Source: Lachnospiraceae bacterium UBA3692 (GTDB lineage Bacteria > Bacillota > Clostridia > Lachnospirales > Lachnospiraceae). From it: a stretch of DNA of 39,755 nucleotides. Shown here piece after piece: positions 24,575 through 32,678 of this stretch. Location of the stretch: assembly GCA_002372815.1 (NCBI GenBank), contig DFIR01000100.1, positions 1-39,755 of the forward strand. The letters are read 5' to 3'. The notes beneath the pieces are model-generated. The model had not been told where the DNA came from, did no database searches, and saw only the letters and a program-made list of their open reading frames with translations. The position numbers and the translations under genes were made by a program. The stretch's first letter is position 1. Each line of letters opens with the position of its first letter.

Positions 24575-25119
24575 TAGCCCTTCAGTTTGACAGTTGTATA
24601 AGCAGTCCCGATCGCAGGCAGGACTTTCTCGATGAGATCCTTGACAGAGAACCGGATGGAGCTTGTATTCATGCAGGGGTGGCAGCCGAACTGCTCCTCC
24701 TTCAGCACGTCCTCGTCGATCAGCAGCCGCACGCGCCGGTCATGGTCGTTCATGAGACCCAGAACGGAGACGCTGCCCGGCAGCAGGTCCAGGAACTGCT
24801 CCATGTACTGCTCCTCGCCGAAGGAGAGGCGGCTGATCCCCAGCTGACCGGACAGTTCCTTCGTCTTGAAGGGCTTGTCGCCCGGCATGATCAGGAGGTA
24901 GAAGTTGGTCTTCTGCCTGTTGCACAGAAAGAGATTCTTGCAGATCTTCACGCCCAGGACCGCGTCGACCCGCTCGCACACTTCCATGCTGGTCGCCGGC
25001 TCGTCCGGGTGGTCCGTCCTCATGAAATCCACACCGGCCCTCTCCAGCAGTTCATAAGCGCGGATCTCCCTGGGTTCTCTTCCCTCCATGCTCTCCGGCG
25101 CGCCGTGAAACAATTCCAT
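24571..25119 (-). CDS. Prolyl-tRNA(Ala)-type deacylase (ProXp-ala/PrdX-like, YbaK fold)
   Basis: A 182-residue cytosolic editing protein of the INS/YbaK superfamily, which hydrolyses mischarged tRNA such as Ala-tRNA-Pro. Recognisable blocks are TDHPDEPATSME, KNLFLCNRQKTNFYLLIMPG with the conserved lysine region, ELSGQLGISRLSF and GSVSVLGLMNDHDRRVRLLID. A stand-alone protein of this size matches bacterial ProXp-ala/PrdX. It lies 34 bases after mazG, so the two are co-transcribed. The exact tRNA and amino-acid specificity is family inference. Confidence 0.9.
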   Translation of the reverse strand: MELFHGAPESMEGREPREIRAYELLERAGVDFMRTDHPDEPATSMEVCERVDAVLGVKICKNLFLCNRQKTNFYLLIMPGDKPFKTKELSGQLGISRLSFGEEQYMEQFLDLLPGSVSVLGLMNDHDRRVRLLIDEDVLKEEQFGCHPCMNTSSIRFSVKDLIEKVLPAIGTAYTTVKLKGY

Positions 25120-25153
25120 CGTTCTCTCCTCTTATGTTCCTCTGCTGTCCCCG

Positions 25154-25729
25154 TCAGCCTTCCGGCTGCCGGGTCCCGAATCCCTTGCGCCGCTTCGCGA
25201 CGTCGATCAGTTCCCTGGCTTCATTCATCGCGGTCTCCAGATGGGCCAGGACGAAGGCTTCCTCCTCTTCCCGGCCGGCTTTCTCCGCTTTCTTGATCTC
25301 CTCCCATGAGGCGCGCACCTGGTCGGGTGTCAGCCCGGCCGGTCCGCCGCCGGCTCCCTGCACGCCCGGGTCTGCCGCAGCTCCCGCCACAGCAGGATCC
25401 GCTGCAGGATCCGCCCCCGCAAAAATATGCGGATGCCTCCGCACCATCTTGTCCGCCGCCGTCTTTGCCACGTCCTCGAAGGTGAAATGGCCTTCCTCCG
25501 CCGCAATCTGGGCGTGCATCACGACCTGCAGGAGCAGGTCCCCCAGTTCCTCCCGGAGATTGTCCGCATTGCCGGTCTCCTCCAGGATGTTGATCCCGCA
25601 CAGGACCTCCGCCGCCTCCTCGATGCAGGCCGGCTTGAGGCTCCCGTGGGTCTGCGCCTTGTCCCAGGGGCAGCCGTCCTCCGCGCGGAGCTTCTCAACG
25701 ACGCGCACAAGCCGTTCCGTCTCTTTCAT
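25154..25729 (-). CDS. mazG: MazG nucleoside triphosphate pyrophosphohydrolase with Gly/Ala insert
   Basis: A 191-residue single-domain MazG, which hydrolyses (d)NTPs to NMP and pyrophosphate and cleans the nucleotide pool. The family blocks DGCPWDKAQTHGSL (18-31), EEAAEV (37-42), REELGDLLLQVVMHAQ (59-74) and RRHPHIF (97-103) are present, so metal-binding acidic residues look intact. Between HIF and the closing TPDQVRASWEEIKKAEK, about 29 residues (104-132) are Ala/Gly/Asp/Pro-rich, where relatives have only a short loop. I start at 25729, 20 bases after the Gfo/Idh stop; the upstream frame is a shadow of that gene. Confidence 0.93.
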   Translation of the reverse strand: MKETERLVRVVEKLRAEDGCPWDKAQTHGSLKPACIEEAAEVLCGINILEETGNADNLREELGDLLLQVVMHAQIAAEEGHFTFEDVAKTAADKMVRRHPHIFAGADPAADPAVAGAAADPGVQGAGGGPAGLTPDQVRASWEEIKKAEKAGREEEEAFVLAHLETAMNEARELIDVAKRRKGFGTRQPEG

Positions 25730-25749
25730 GATCTTGTCCTCTTGCTGCC

Positions 25750-26727
25750 TTATTGCTTCCTCTCGAACGGGTAGACCAGTCCCATCTGCCGCCGGCACTC
25801 GTCCATGAGCTGCATGACTTCCAGCGTCGCTTTGTGGGGCACCAGCGGGCTCTCGACAAGCCCCTGCCGGATCTCGGAAGCCACGATGTCGAACTCGTTG
25901 ACATAGCCGCCGTCCCCCCGGAAGGTCTCCGCCCCGCCGCGTCTGCGGCGCAGGGTGACCTTGGAGGCGCCGTGATAGAAGAACAGCGTCGTGCTCCCCT
26001 TCGTCCCTCTCAGGGACATGTATTCCAGGCCCCAGAAGTCCAGGATGGAGGCGCTCCAGGTGTATTTCTTCCCGCCGGGATAGTACATGGCGACATCCTC
26101 GCCGGTGTCGATCCCGCCCCGCAGTTTCCCTCTGCACTCGATCCGCTGCGGCTTTCCGAAGAGGCGGCAGATATAGGTGAGCGGGTAGATGCCGATGTCC
26201 AGCAGCGCGCCGCCGGCCGTGTTGGGATCCGAGACGCGCGGCGCGTAGTTGATCGAGCGGAGGTGGTAGGTCATGTGAAGCTTCTTCACTTCGCCGTACT
26301 CACCCTTGTCCAGCCACTCCTTCACTTTGTTGGCGACCGGGGCGAACCAGGTCCACATGGCTTCGGTGAAGTAGACGCCCCGCTCCTCGCTCAGGCGCAG
26401 GAGTTCCTGCGTCTTCTCCGTGTCGGTGCTCACCGGCTTCTCACAGAGGACCGGCCTGCCCATCAGCAGTGCCTGCTTCGCGTACTCGTAGTGGCTGGTG
26501 TGCGGCGTGACGATATAGACGCCGTCGACGCCCGGCGCGCCGATCGCCTCCTCGGCCGTGTGCGCTGCCAGAGCCCCGTACTGCTGTGCAAAAGCGCAGC
26601 ATTTCTCATAATTCCGCGTGTAGACGGAGACGATCCGGTGGCGGCCCGTCTCCGTGATCTTCTTCGCGACGTCCTTCGCGAGCACGCCGGTCCCTATGAA
26701 TGCCCAGTTGAAAACATGCTCCGTCAT
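25750..26727 (-). CDS. Gfo/Idh/MocA family oxidoreductase
   Basis: A 325-residue NAD(P)-dependent dehydrogenase. The N-terminal Rossmann fold shows WAFIGTGVLAKDVAK (8-22), followed by the family motif CEKPVSTD (about 95-102) and a C-terminal alpha/beta domain with the GGALLDIGIYPLTYICRLFG helix. Relatives oxidise sugars, inositols or trans-dihydrodiols; the substrate here is unknown. It begins four bases after the tlpA-like gene ends and is followed by mazG, so it belongs to the redox/housekeeping operon, although no functional link is obvious. Confidence 0.93.
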   Translation of the reverse strand: MTEHVFNWAFIGTGVLAKDVAKKITETGRHRIVSVYTRNYEKCCAFAQQYGALAAHTAEEAIGAPGVDGVYIVTPHTSHYEYAKQALLMGRPVLCEKPVSTDTEKTQELLRLSEERGVYFTEAMWTWFAPVANKVKEWLDKGEYGEVKKLHMTYHLRSINYAPRVSDPNTAGGALLDIGIYPLTYICRLFGKPQRIECRGKLRGGIDTGEDVAMYYPGGKKYTWSASILDFWGLEYMSLRGTKGSTTLFFYHGASKVTLRRRRGGAETFRGDGGYVNEFDIVASEIRQGLVESPLVPHKATLEVMQLMDECRRQMGLVYPFERKQ

Positions 26728-26731
26728 CTGC

Positions 26732-27376
26732 TCACTCCACTTCTTTCAGCAGCTGTTCCACGGTATCTCTGTACTGCTGCGGATCCGCCCCTATGACGCT
26801 CCCCAGCACATGTCCCTCCCTGTCCACGAAGAAACTGGTGGGGTAGGCAAACATCTGAAACAGCTCATCCTGTCCCTTGAAGCCTGCCAGGACCGGGAAC
26901 CCCACGCCGGCGTCAGCCAGGATCTCCTTCGCGTCCTCGATGGTCGCCGCGTCCATGGCATCCGTACACACGGCGATCAGCCCGACATCCTTCTCCGCAA
27001 ATTCCTCCGCCATCACGGCCAGCTCCGGCATCTCCCCGACGCAGGGACCGCACCAGGTGCCCCACACGTTGACCATCGTGATCTTGTGCTGCGCGTACAG
27101 GTCCGCGCTGTTCACAGGGTTGCCGTCCAGGTCCGTCGTTTCGAACTGCAGGCCTTCGGCATCCCCGGAAGCGGCGGGTTTCGCAGGTTCTGCGGCCGGC
27201 GCAGCGGCCTGCTCTGTGGCCTGCGCGGCAGGCTGCTCTGCTGCCTGTTTCTCTTGTTCCGCGGTATCCGCCGCTGCTGTCTCCGCGGGAGCTTCGGTCT
27301 TCTGATTCTCCTTTCCGCCGCAGCCGGCGCAGGTGAGAAGGAGGCCTGCCAGAAGGATACAAACGATTCTTTTCAT
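26732..27376 (-). CDS. TlpA-family thioredoxin-fold lipoprotein
   Basis: A 214-residue membrane-anchored thiol redox protein. The signal has lipobox LLTCAGC (Cys near 19), then an Ala/Glu/Gln-rich spacer to about 65, then a TlpA/ResA-like thioredoxin domain with VNVWGTWCGPCVGEMPEL (CxxC CGPC near 108) and the cis-proline AYPTSFFVD. Such proteins reduce or rearrange disulfides outside the membrane. The ATG overlaps the stop codon of the polyferredoxin gene as ATGA, so production is translationally coupled; that protein is the likely electron source. Confidence 0.93.
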   Translation of the reverse strand: MKRIVCILLAGLLLTCAGCGGKENQKTEAPAETAAADTAEQEKQAAEQPAAQATEQAAAPAAEPAKPAASGDAEGLQFETTDLDGNPVNSADLYAQHKITMVNVWGTWCGPCVGEMPELAVMAEEFAEKDVGLIAVCTDAMDAATIEDAKEILADAGVGFPVLAGFKGQDELFQMFAYPTSFFVDREGHVLGSVIGADPQQYRDTVEQLLKEVE

Positions 27377-28245
27377 ACTGTCTTCCTTTCTTTGAGATCT
27401 TCAGAACCGGCGGCGGCGAAGCGCAGGGCGTGCTGCGGGCAGGCCTGCACGCAGGCGCCGCAGCGGATGCACTCTGTACTGTCCGGATCCCGCACCGGAT
27501 CCACCTGCATGGCACACCGGTGTGCGCAGGCGCCGCAGTTGGTACAGGCGCTCTCGTCTCTCACCAGCCTGAGAAAACCGATCTTCTGAAACAGGGCGTA
27601 GAAGGCGCCGAGCGGACAGATATACTTGCAGAAGGGCCTGTGGATCACCACAGACAGCCCCACGACCGCCGCCAGGACGACCAGCTTCCACGCATACAGG
27701 CCGTGCACCAGAGGGCGCAGGCCCTCGTTCAGGATCACCAGCGGGATGCCGCCTTCCAGCGTCCCCACCGGGCAGATCCACTTGCAGAAATAGGGGAAGC
27801 TGACTCCCATCCCGTCCCGCAGGACCAGCGGCAGGAGCACGACGAACACCGCAAGGATCAGATACTTGCCCTTCCGCAGGACCCTGTCCGCTCTCTCCGG
27901 CACCTGCACCTTGGGCGTCGGGATCCGGTACAGGAGCTCCTGGATCAGCCCGAACAGGCACAGCCACCCGCAGATGAACCGCCCCAGCAGCACGCCGGTC
28001 ATGGTCAGGAATCCCAGCACATAGAGGGGAGCCTTCGGCTTCCTGGCACTGAGGAAGGCCTGCAGGGATCCCAGCGGACAGGCGCCGACCGCCGCGGGAC
28101 AGGCATAGCAGTTCATCCCCGGGACGCAGAACTGCTTCAGCGGTCCCTGGTAGATCCTCCCGGTGACCCAGCCCGACAGATGCGCATTCGTCAGAAGGCC
28201 CCACAGGAACTGTACGATTCTTCTTCTTTTCAGCCAGTCTCTCAT
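27373..28245 (-). CDS. Polytopic membrane protein with 4Fe-4S clusters (NapH/YccM-like)
   Basis: A 290-residue membrane protein with about five hydrophobic segments and several cysteine clusters: CYACPAAVGACPLG, CGWLCLFG, CKWICPVG and CKYICPLG between helices, then two classical ferredoxin motifs, CTNCGACAHRCAMQVDP and CIRCGACVQACPQH, at the C-terminus. The architecture fits NapH/NosR/YccM-type proteins that carry electrons across the membrane. I start at 28245 (MRDWLKRRR), five bases after the mini-protein stop; the upstream frame is the shadow of that gene. With TlpA downstream it probably passes low-potential electrons outward to a thiol pathway. Confidence 0.9.
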   Translation of the reverse strand: MRDWLKRRRIVQFLWGLLTNAHLSGWVTGRIYQGPLKQFCVPGMNCYACPAAVGACPLGSLQAFLSARKPKAPLYVLGFLTMTGVLLGRFICGWLCLFGLIQELLYRIPTPKVQVPERADRVLRKGKYLILAVFVVLLPLVLRDGMGVSFPYFCKWICPVGTLEGGIPLVILNEGLRPLVHGLYAWKLVVLAAVVGLSVVIHRPFCKYICPLGAFYALFQKIGFLRLVRDESACTNCGACAHRCAMQVDPVRDPDSTECIRCGACVQACPQHALRFAAAGSEDLKERKTV

Positions 28246-28250
28246 GCCGT

Positions 28251-28397
28251 TCACCCGATCCCACAGCATTCCAGGCAGATCTGCACCGCCTTGTTCATGA
28301 CCGCCTGTGTCTGGCCGCCGAGCGCGCCGCATATACAGGCCGCCGCTGCCGCCGCAAGGATCACGTACCGTATGTATCTGTGTCCGGAACCGTACAT
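28251..28397 (-). CDS. CD1871A-family CXXC mini-protein
   Basis: A 48-residue protein: a short polar start MYGSGHRYIRY, one membrane helix VILAAAAAACICGALGG, then AVMNKAVQICLECCGIG with a CxxC (CLEC) plus an adjacent Cys at the C-terminus. Size, single helix and the KAVxICLECxGxG tail match the clostridial CD1871A-type family known from genome annotation. AGGAGG lies five bases before the ATG, which decides the start over the longer frame from 28487. It is first in the operon before the 4Fe-4S protein and TlpA, so a membrane thiol shuttle is plausible but unproven. Confidence 0.85.
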   Translation of the reverse strand: MYGSGHRYIRYVILAAAAAACICGALGGQTQAVMNKAVQICLECCGIG

Positions 28398-28479
28398 CTG
28401 CGCCTCCTTTCTCCGGCCGTTCTCCGTCCCTTCCGCCCGCCGGCTGCGTCTTGCAGCTGCCTCGTCGGAAATTATTTTT

Positions 28480-28509
28480 ATTATCATATTTCTGGCAAGA
28501 TTCTGTCAA
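28480..28509 (-). promoter_or_regulatory. Promoter of the redox/MazG operon
   Basis: On the minus strand TTGACA (28504-28509), an 18-base spacer, and GATAAT (28480-28485). The A+T-rich stretch after it and the AGGAGG at the mini-protein start fit a strong sigma-A promoter for the operon running to 24377. Confidence 0.75.
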
Positions 28510-28517
28510 TCATTCCG

Positions 28518-28551
28518 AAAAAACGGCGGAGGAACCTCGTTCCTTCGCCGT
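28518..28551 (-). terminator. Intrinsic terminator of the amidase gene
   Basis: On the minus strand the arms ACGGCGAAGGAAC and GTTCCTCCGCCGT (one A-C mismatch) with a three-base loop are followed by TTTTTT (28518-28523). It lies about 100 bases after the amidase stop and directly before the next promoter. Confidence 0.9.
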
Positions 28552-28652
28552 CTGATTCTCTGCGGCATCCGCCGCTTTTTTATTTCAGATGCGCGGACAG
28601 GGAGGAAGTTGCCGCGCATCTGTGTATGCCTTATACGTTTATTGGAGCTGTA

Positions 28653-30485
28653 TCATCCTTTCTTCTTCAGTCTGCCGCTGGAAGCGAAGGTGTACCATTT
28701 GCCGCCTATCTTCTGTCTGCCGGTCACCATCGCGCCGCTCTTGTTCAGGTAATATTTGGATCCTTTGACGGTGATCCAGCCGGTCCGCATGGCACCGCTC
28801 GAGGTGTTCATGTAGTACCACTTGTTCTTGACCTTCACCCAGCCGGTCGCCATCGCGCCGGTCTTCTCGTCGAGCCAGTACCACTTACCCTTGAGCTGGA
28901 TCCAGCCGGTCTTCATGTCACCGTTCTGGGGATCGAGGTAGTACCACTTGCCGTCCACCTGCTCCCATCCGGTCTGCATGACGCCGCTCGCGTTCATGTA
29001 GTACTTCTTGCCGTCGATGGTATTCCAGCCGGTCGCCTTCTTGTTGTTCTCGTAGTAGAACCAGTTCTTGCCCGACTTCTTCCAGCCGTTCTTCGCCTGG
29101 GTCGTCGTGGTGGTCGTGGTCTCGGTCGTGGTGGTGGTCGTCGTGACGGTCGTGGAATCGCCGTTCTTGCCGTCGGAGACGGTCAGGGTCTTGACCGCTT
29201 TCTGCGCCGCCTGGCTGGAGTCGAACAGCTGGATGGTGCAGCGGTTCTTCGCGGAGTCGTAGCTCCAGGTCGCGTGATAGAGATCCGCGGTGTGGGAATC
29301 GATGATCGGGGTGCCGCTCGCGTTCTTGCCGACGCAGATCGTGGCATGATCCCATGTGCCGTCGCCGTTCCAGTCGAAGTAGACCGGGTTACCCTTGAGG
29401 GTGTTCTCCTTGGTGGCGATCATGTAGGTGCCGTAGTTCTTGAAGTGCTTGATCTGGGCCATGACGTTGATCCAGGACAGGCTGTTCTTGTGCCAGCCGT
29501 CATAGAAGGTCGAGCCGTTCACAGGCATTCCGCCGGCCGCCAGACACTGGGAAACGAAGTTCGCGCAGTCGCCGCCGACATTGGAGTAGTCGCTGTACTG
29601 TGCCCTGTTGCGCTTGAGGCACCACTGGTCCGCGTAGGCGATGGCCTTGTCGCGGCTGTAGGTGTAGGGAAGGATCGTGACGGTCTCCGCCGCATGTGCT
29701 TCGAGCGCCGTGAAGTCCTCTGCGAACATCTCAAGGATGCTGTCTGTATTCTCAGCAGCGGCCTGCTGTGCCGCCTGCTCCGCCTCCGCGCTCATCCAGC
29801 GGAAGTTTTCGTCAGAGCCGCTGATCTTCGTCACGCTGTAGGCGCCGTTTCCACTCTTACCAAGAGCCACAGAATAAGTATACCCAAAAGCGGAAGTGTT
29901 GAGAGCATCGCTGCCGTCCTCCTTATAACCGACCGTCACCCATTCATAGATGTCGAGCTTGAACTGATCGCCGTCTCTCTTCGCCTCGTCCACGCGATAA
30001 CGGGGAACGATGCTGCAGATGGTCTGTTCGTCGGAGAAAAGCTTCGCCGCATAGGACGCCTGTCTCGCCCATTCCGCCTCATAAGCGCCTGCTTCCGCAG
30101 TCTCGCCGGAGAGATACTGGGCCTTCGCCTCCTCGAAGAGATCGAGGCAGTTCTTCACGGCGTTGTAGCTGCTGCCGAGCACGCTTCTGGCCGCCGAGAG
30201 ATCTGATTCCATGCCCTGCGCGGCTTCCATGACGTCCTCGTCACTGAGCTCTGCGGAACGTGTGTAGAGATCCTCGATCGCCTCATCGAAGCTGCTGCCG
30301 TCGACGGCTTTCGTGGCGGACTGCACGGCCTGCAGAACGGTCTGTGCCGCGGTCTGCGCCGCTGCCTCTGCTGCCGGCGCGGTCTCCTGCGCGGCCTGTG
30401 CCGTGCCGAGGGCGGGCGCCTGGTAGCCGGTGCCGAGTCCTATGATCATGGTTGCTGCAAGTGCTGCTGCAAGTACTTTTTTCAT
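28653..30485 (-). CDS. Secreted amidase_6-type protein with choline-binding-like repeats
   Basis: A 610-residue exported protein. A signal peptide (about 1-32) is followed by an Ala-rich helical region, an amidase_6-like papain-fold domain (about 270-430) with nucleophile motif GGDCANFVSQCL (Cys near 304), a His in TWDHATICVG and a Thr-rich linker. Seven C-terminal repeats of about 20 residues follow, of the GW...GKWYYLD...G.M.TGW type (about 465-605). Such repeats hold proteins to the cell wall or its choline or sugar decorations, and the catalytic domain would cleave amide bonds, perhaps in peptidoglycan. The substrate is not established. I start at 30485 (MKK signal); the Met at 30494 lies too near GGGAGG. 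Confidence 0.88.
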   Translation of the reverse strand: MKKVLAAALAATMIIGLGTGYQAPALGTAQAAQETAPAAEAAAQTAAQTVLQAVQSATKAVDGSSFDEAIEDLYTRSAELSDEDVMEAAQGMESDLSAARSVLGSSYNAVKNCLDLFEEAKAQYLSGETAEAGAYEAEWARQASYAAKLFSDEQTICSIVPRYRVDEAKRDGDQFKLDIYEWVTVGYKEDGSDALNTSAFGYTYSVALGKSGNGAYSVTKISGSDENFRWMSAEAEQAAQQAAAENTDSILEMFAEDFTALEAHAAETVTILPYTYSRDKAIAYADQWCLKRNRAQYSDYSNVGGDCANFVSQCLAAGGMPVNGSTFYDGWHKNSLSWINVMAQIKHFKNYGTYMIATKENTLKGNPVYFDWNGDGTWDHATICVGKNASGTPIIDSHTADLYHATWSYDSAKNRCTIQLFDSSQAAQKAVKTLTVSDGKNGDSTTVTTTTTTTETTTTTTTQAKNGWKKSGKNWFYYENNKKATGWNTIDGKKYYMNASGVMQTGWEQVDGKWYYLDPQNGDMKTGWIQLKGKWYWLDEKTGAMATGWVKVKNKWYYMNTSSGAMRTGWITVKGSKYYLNKSGAMVTGRQKIGGKWYTFASSGRLKKKG

Positions 30486-30532
30486 ATGCTCCATTTCCTC
30501 CCGAAACGTATCTGTAACCGCTTCGATTAGAA

Positions 30533-30561
30533 ATATAACATATTCGTAATATATATTGCAA
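30533..30561 (-). promoter_or_regulatory. Promoter of the amidase gene
   Basis: On the minus strand -35 TTGCAA (30556-30561) and -10 TTATAT (30533-30538), with a 17-base spacer in an AT-rich island unlike the surrounding GC-rich DNA. Confidence 0.6.
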
Positions 30562-30669
30562 GTCTTTGTAACAAATTTGTCTTAATTTATTTCAGAAATG
30601 TTACATACCGCAATGAATTCTTCCGTTTTTTGCCGTTTTTAAGTGTGTTTCCGCCCATTGTTAACAATT

Positions 30670-31458
30670 TTATTTGATTCCCCGGAGCGCTTTTTTCATG
30701 CCGGAAACATAATTTGTAATATATGGCGCAGCATCTTCTCCGTGCTCCGCGACGATCTTCACGATCGCGCTGCCGACGATGACGCCGTCCGCCAGGGCGC
30801 CGATCCGGGCCGCCTGCTCCGGCGTATTGATCCCGAAGCCCACGGCAGCGGGGAGGTCTGTCGCCTCCCGGATGGCGTCCAGGATCCCGGCCAGGTCCGT
30901 CCGGATCTCGCTGCGCATGCCCGTGACACCCATGGAGGAGACGACATAGAGGAAGCCGCACGCTTCCTGCGCGATGCTGCGGATGCGTTCCTGGGAAGTC
31001 GGCGCGATCATCGAGATCACGTCGACACCGTGGGCGGCGGCGATCTCCGCGCACTCGCCCTTCTCCTCGAACGGCAGGTCCGGCAGGATGATCCCGCTGA
31101 TCCCCACCTCCTCGCAGCGGCGGAAGAATCTCTCATATCCGTAGTGGAAGACCGGGTTCAGGTAGCCCATGAACACCAGGGGCATGTCGGTCTTCTCCCG
31201 GAGCCTCCCGACCATCTCAAAGATCGCGTCCGTCGTCGTGCCGGACCGGAGCGCGCGCAGGTCGGCCTCCTGGATCACCACGCCCTCCGCGATCGGATCC
31301 GAGAAGGGGATCCCGATCTCGATCATGTCCGCGCCGGCCGCCTCCATGGCCAGGATGAACTCCTCCGTCTTCTCTATACAGGGATCCCCTGCGGTGATAA
31401 AAGGGATGAACGCCTTGCCGCCCGCAAACGCATCCCGGACTGTTCTCACGCTCTTCAT
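30670..31458 (-). CDS. trpA: Tryptophan synthase alpha subunit
   Basis: A 262-residue TIM-barrel enzyme that cleaves indole-3-glycerol phosphate to indole and glyceraldehyde 3-phosphate and passes indole to TrpB. Catalytic Glu and Asp lie in DMIEIGIPFSDPIAEG, and the phosphate site is in the late VGFGI segment. I choose the Met of MKSVRTVRDAF at 31458, which has AGGAGAGG eight bases upstream and gives a normal length; an in-frame Met at 31488 overlapping the trpB stop as ATGACTGA is possible. Last gene of the trp operon; no strong terminator is visible after it, only the small palindrome ATTGTTAACAAT. Confidence 0.96.
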   Translation of the reverse strand: MKSVRTVRDAFAGGKAFIPFITAGDPCIEKTEEFILAMEAAGADMIEIGIPFSDPIAEGVVIQEADLRALRSGTTTDAIFEMVGRLREKTDMPLVFMGYLNPVFHYGYERFFRRCEEVGISGIILPDLPFEEKGECAEIAAAHGVDVISMIAPTSQERIRSIAQEACGFLYVVSSMGVTGMRSEIRTDLAGILDAIREATDLPAAVGFGINTPEQAARIGALADGVIVGSAIVKIVAEHGEDAAPYITNYVSGMKKALRGIK

Positions 31459-31480
31459 CGCCGTATCCTCTCCTTTCCGC

Positions 31481-32665
31481 TCAGTCATGAATGTCCACTC
31501 CGCGGTATCTCGCGATCGCCGCAACGTCCTTGTCGCCGCGGCCGGAGAGGCACACGATCACGCTCTCCTCCTTCGGCAGCTGCGGCGCGAGACGCAGGAC
31601 ATGCGCCACGGCGTGGGCGCTCTCGATCGCGCAGATGATGCCCTCTGTGCGGGCCAGGTACTCGAAGGCCTCCACGGCCTCCTCGTCCGTCACGGGGACG
31701 TACTGCGCGCGCCCCGTCTCGTGCAGCCAGGCGTGCTCCGGACCGATCCCCGGATAGTCCAGGCCGGCGCTGATCGAGTAGACCTCGTCGATCTGCCCGT
31801 ACTCGTTCTGGCAGAAGTAGGACTTCATGCCGTGGAAGACGCCCAGGCTTCCCTTGGCGATCGTCGCGGCGTGCTGTCCCGTCTCGATTCCGCGCCCGGC
31901 CGCCTCGCAGCCGATCAGTTTCACTCCCTCATCCGGGATAAAATGATAGAACGCCCCGATCGCATTGCTGCCGCCGCCCACGCAGGCGACCACGGCCGCC
32001 GGGAGCCTTCCCTCGGCCTCCAGGATCTGCTGCCGCGCCTCCTGGGAGATCACCGCCTGGAAGTCCCGCACGATGGTCGGGAAGGGATGGGGACCCATGA
32101 CGCTTCCGAGCACGTAATGGGTGTCATCGACGCGGCCGGCCCACTCGCGCATGGTCTCGTTCACAGCGTCCTTGAGGACCTTCGTGCCGCTCTGCACCGG
32201 GTGCACCTTCGCTCCCAGCAGCTCCATCCTGTAGACGTTGAGCGCCTGCCGCTCGCAGTCGACGGCGCCCATGAAGATCTCGCACTCCATGCCCAGCAGG
32301 GCTGCGACCGTCGCCGTCGCCACGCCATGCTGCCCGGCTCCCGTCTCGGCGATTACCCGGGTCTTGCCCATCTTCTTCGCGAGCAGGACCTGGCCCAGGC
32401 AGTTGTTGATCTTGTGGGCCCCGGTGTGGTTCAGGTCCTCCCGCTTCAGGTAGACCTTGGCGCCGCCGAGCTCCTGCGTCATTTTCTCCGCGTAGTACAG
32501 TCTGGAAGGCCGTCCGGCGTAGTTCTTCATCAGGCTGTCCAGCTCCGCGCAGAAATCCGGATCCTTCTTATAATATTCGTAAGCCTCCTCCAGCCGGAGG
32601 AGTTCGTTCATCAGTGTCTCGGGCACGTACTGGCCGCCGAACTGTCCGAATCTTCCCCTGCCCAT
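31481..32665 (-). CDS. trpB: Tryptophan synthase beta subunit
   Basis: A 394-residue PLP enzyme condensing indole with serine to tryptophan. The PLP lysine is in HTGAHKINN, the phosphate-binding glycine loop is GGGSNAIGAF, and the N-terminus FGQFGGQYVPETLM is typical of the TrpB1 type that partners TrpA. AAGGAGG precedes the ATG by six bases. It starts 13 bases after trpF ends and its stop precedes trpA by 22 bases. Confidence 0.98.
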   Translation of the reverse strand: MGRGRFGQFGGQYVPETLMNELLRLEEAYEYYKKDPDFCAELDSLMKNYAGRPSRLYYAEKMTQELGGAKVYLKREDLNHTGAHKINNCLGQVLLAKKMGKTRVIAETGAGQHGVATATVAALLGMECEIFMGAVDCERQALNVYRMELLGAKVHPVQSGTKVLKDAVNETMREWAGRVDDTHYVLGSVMGPHPFPTIVRDFQAVISQEARQQILEAEGRLPAAVVACVGGGSNAIGAFYHFIPDEGVKLIGCEAAGRGIETGQHAATIAKGSLGVFHGMKSYFCQNEYGQIDEVYSISAGLDYPGIGPEHAWLHETGRAQYVPVTDEEAVEAFEYLARTEGIICAIESAHAVAHVLRLAPQLPKEESVIVCLSGRGDKDVAAIARYRGVDIHD

Positions 32666-32678
32666 CTCTCTTTCCTCC

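Noticed and set aside
28562..28580. Plus-strand hairpin GCGGCATCCGCCGC followed by six T residues
   Set aside because: It looks like an intrinsic terminator, but no plus-strand gene lies upstream for it to serve; it may be incidental to the minus-strand terminator beside it.
31459..31524. Longer trpA starts
   Set aside because: They overlap trpB without a good ribosome site; the start at 31458 has a clear AGGAGAGG and gives the normal N-terminus.
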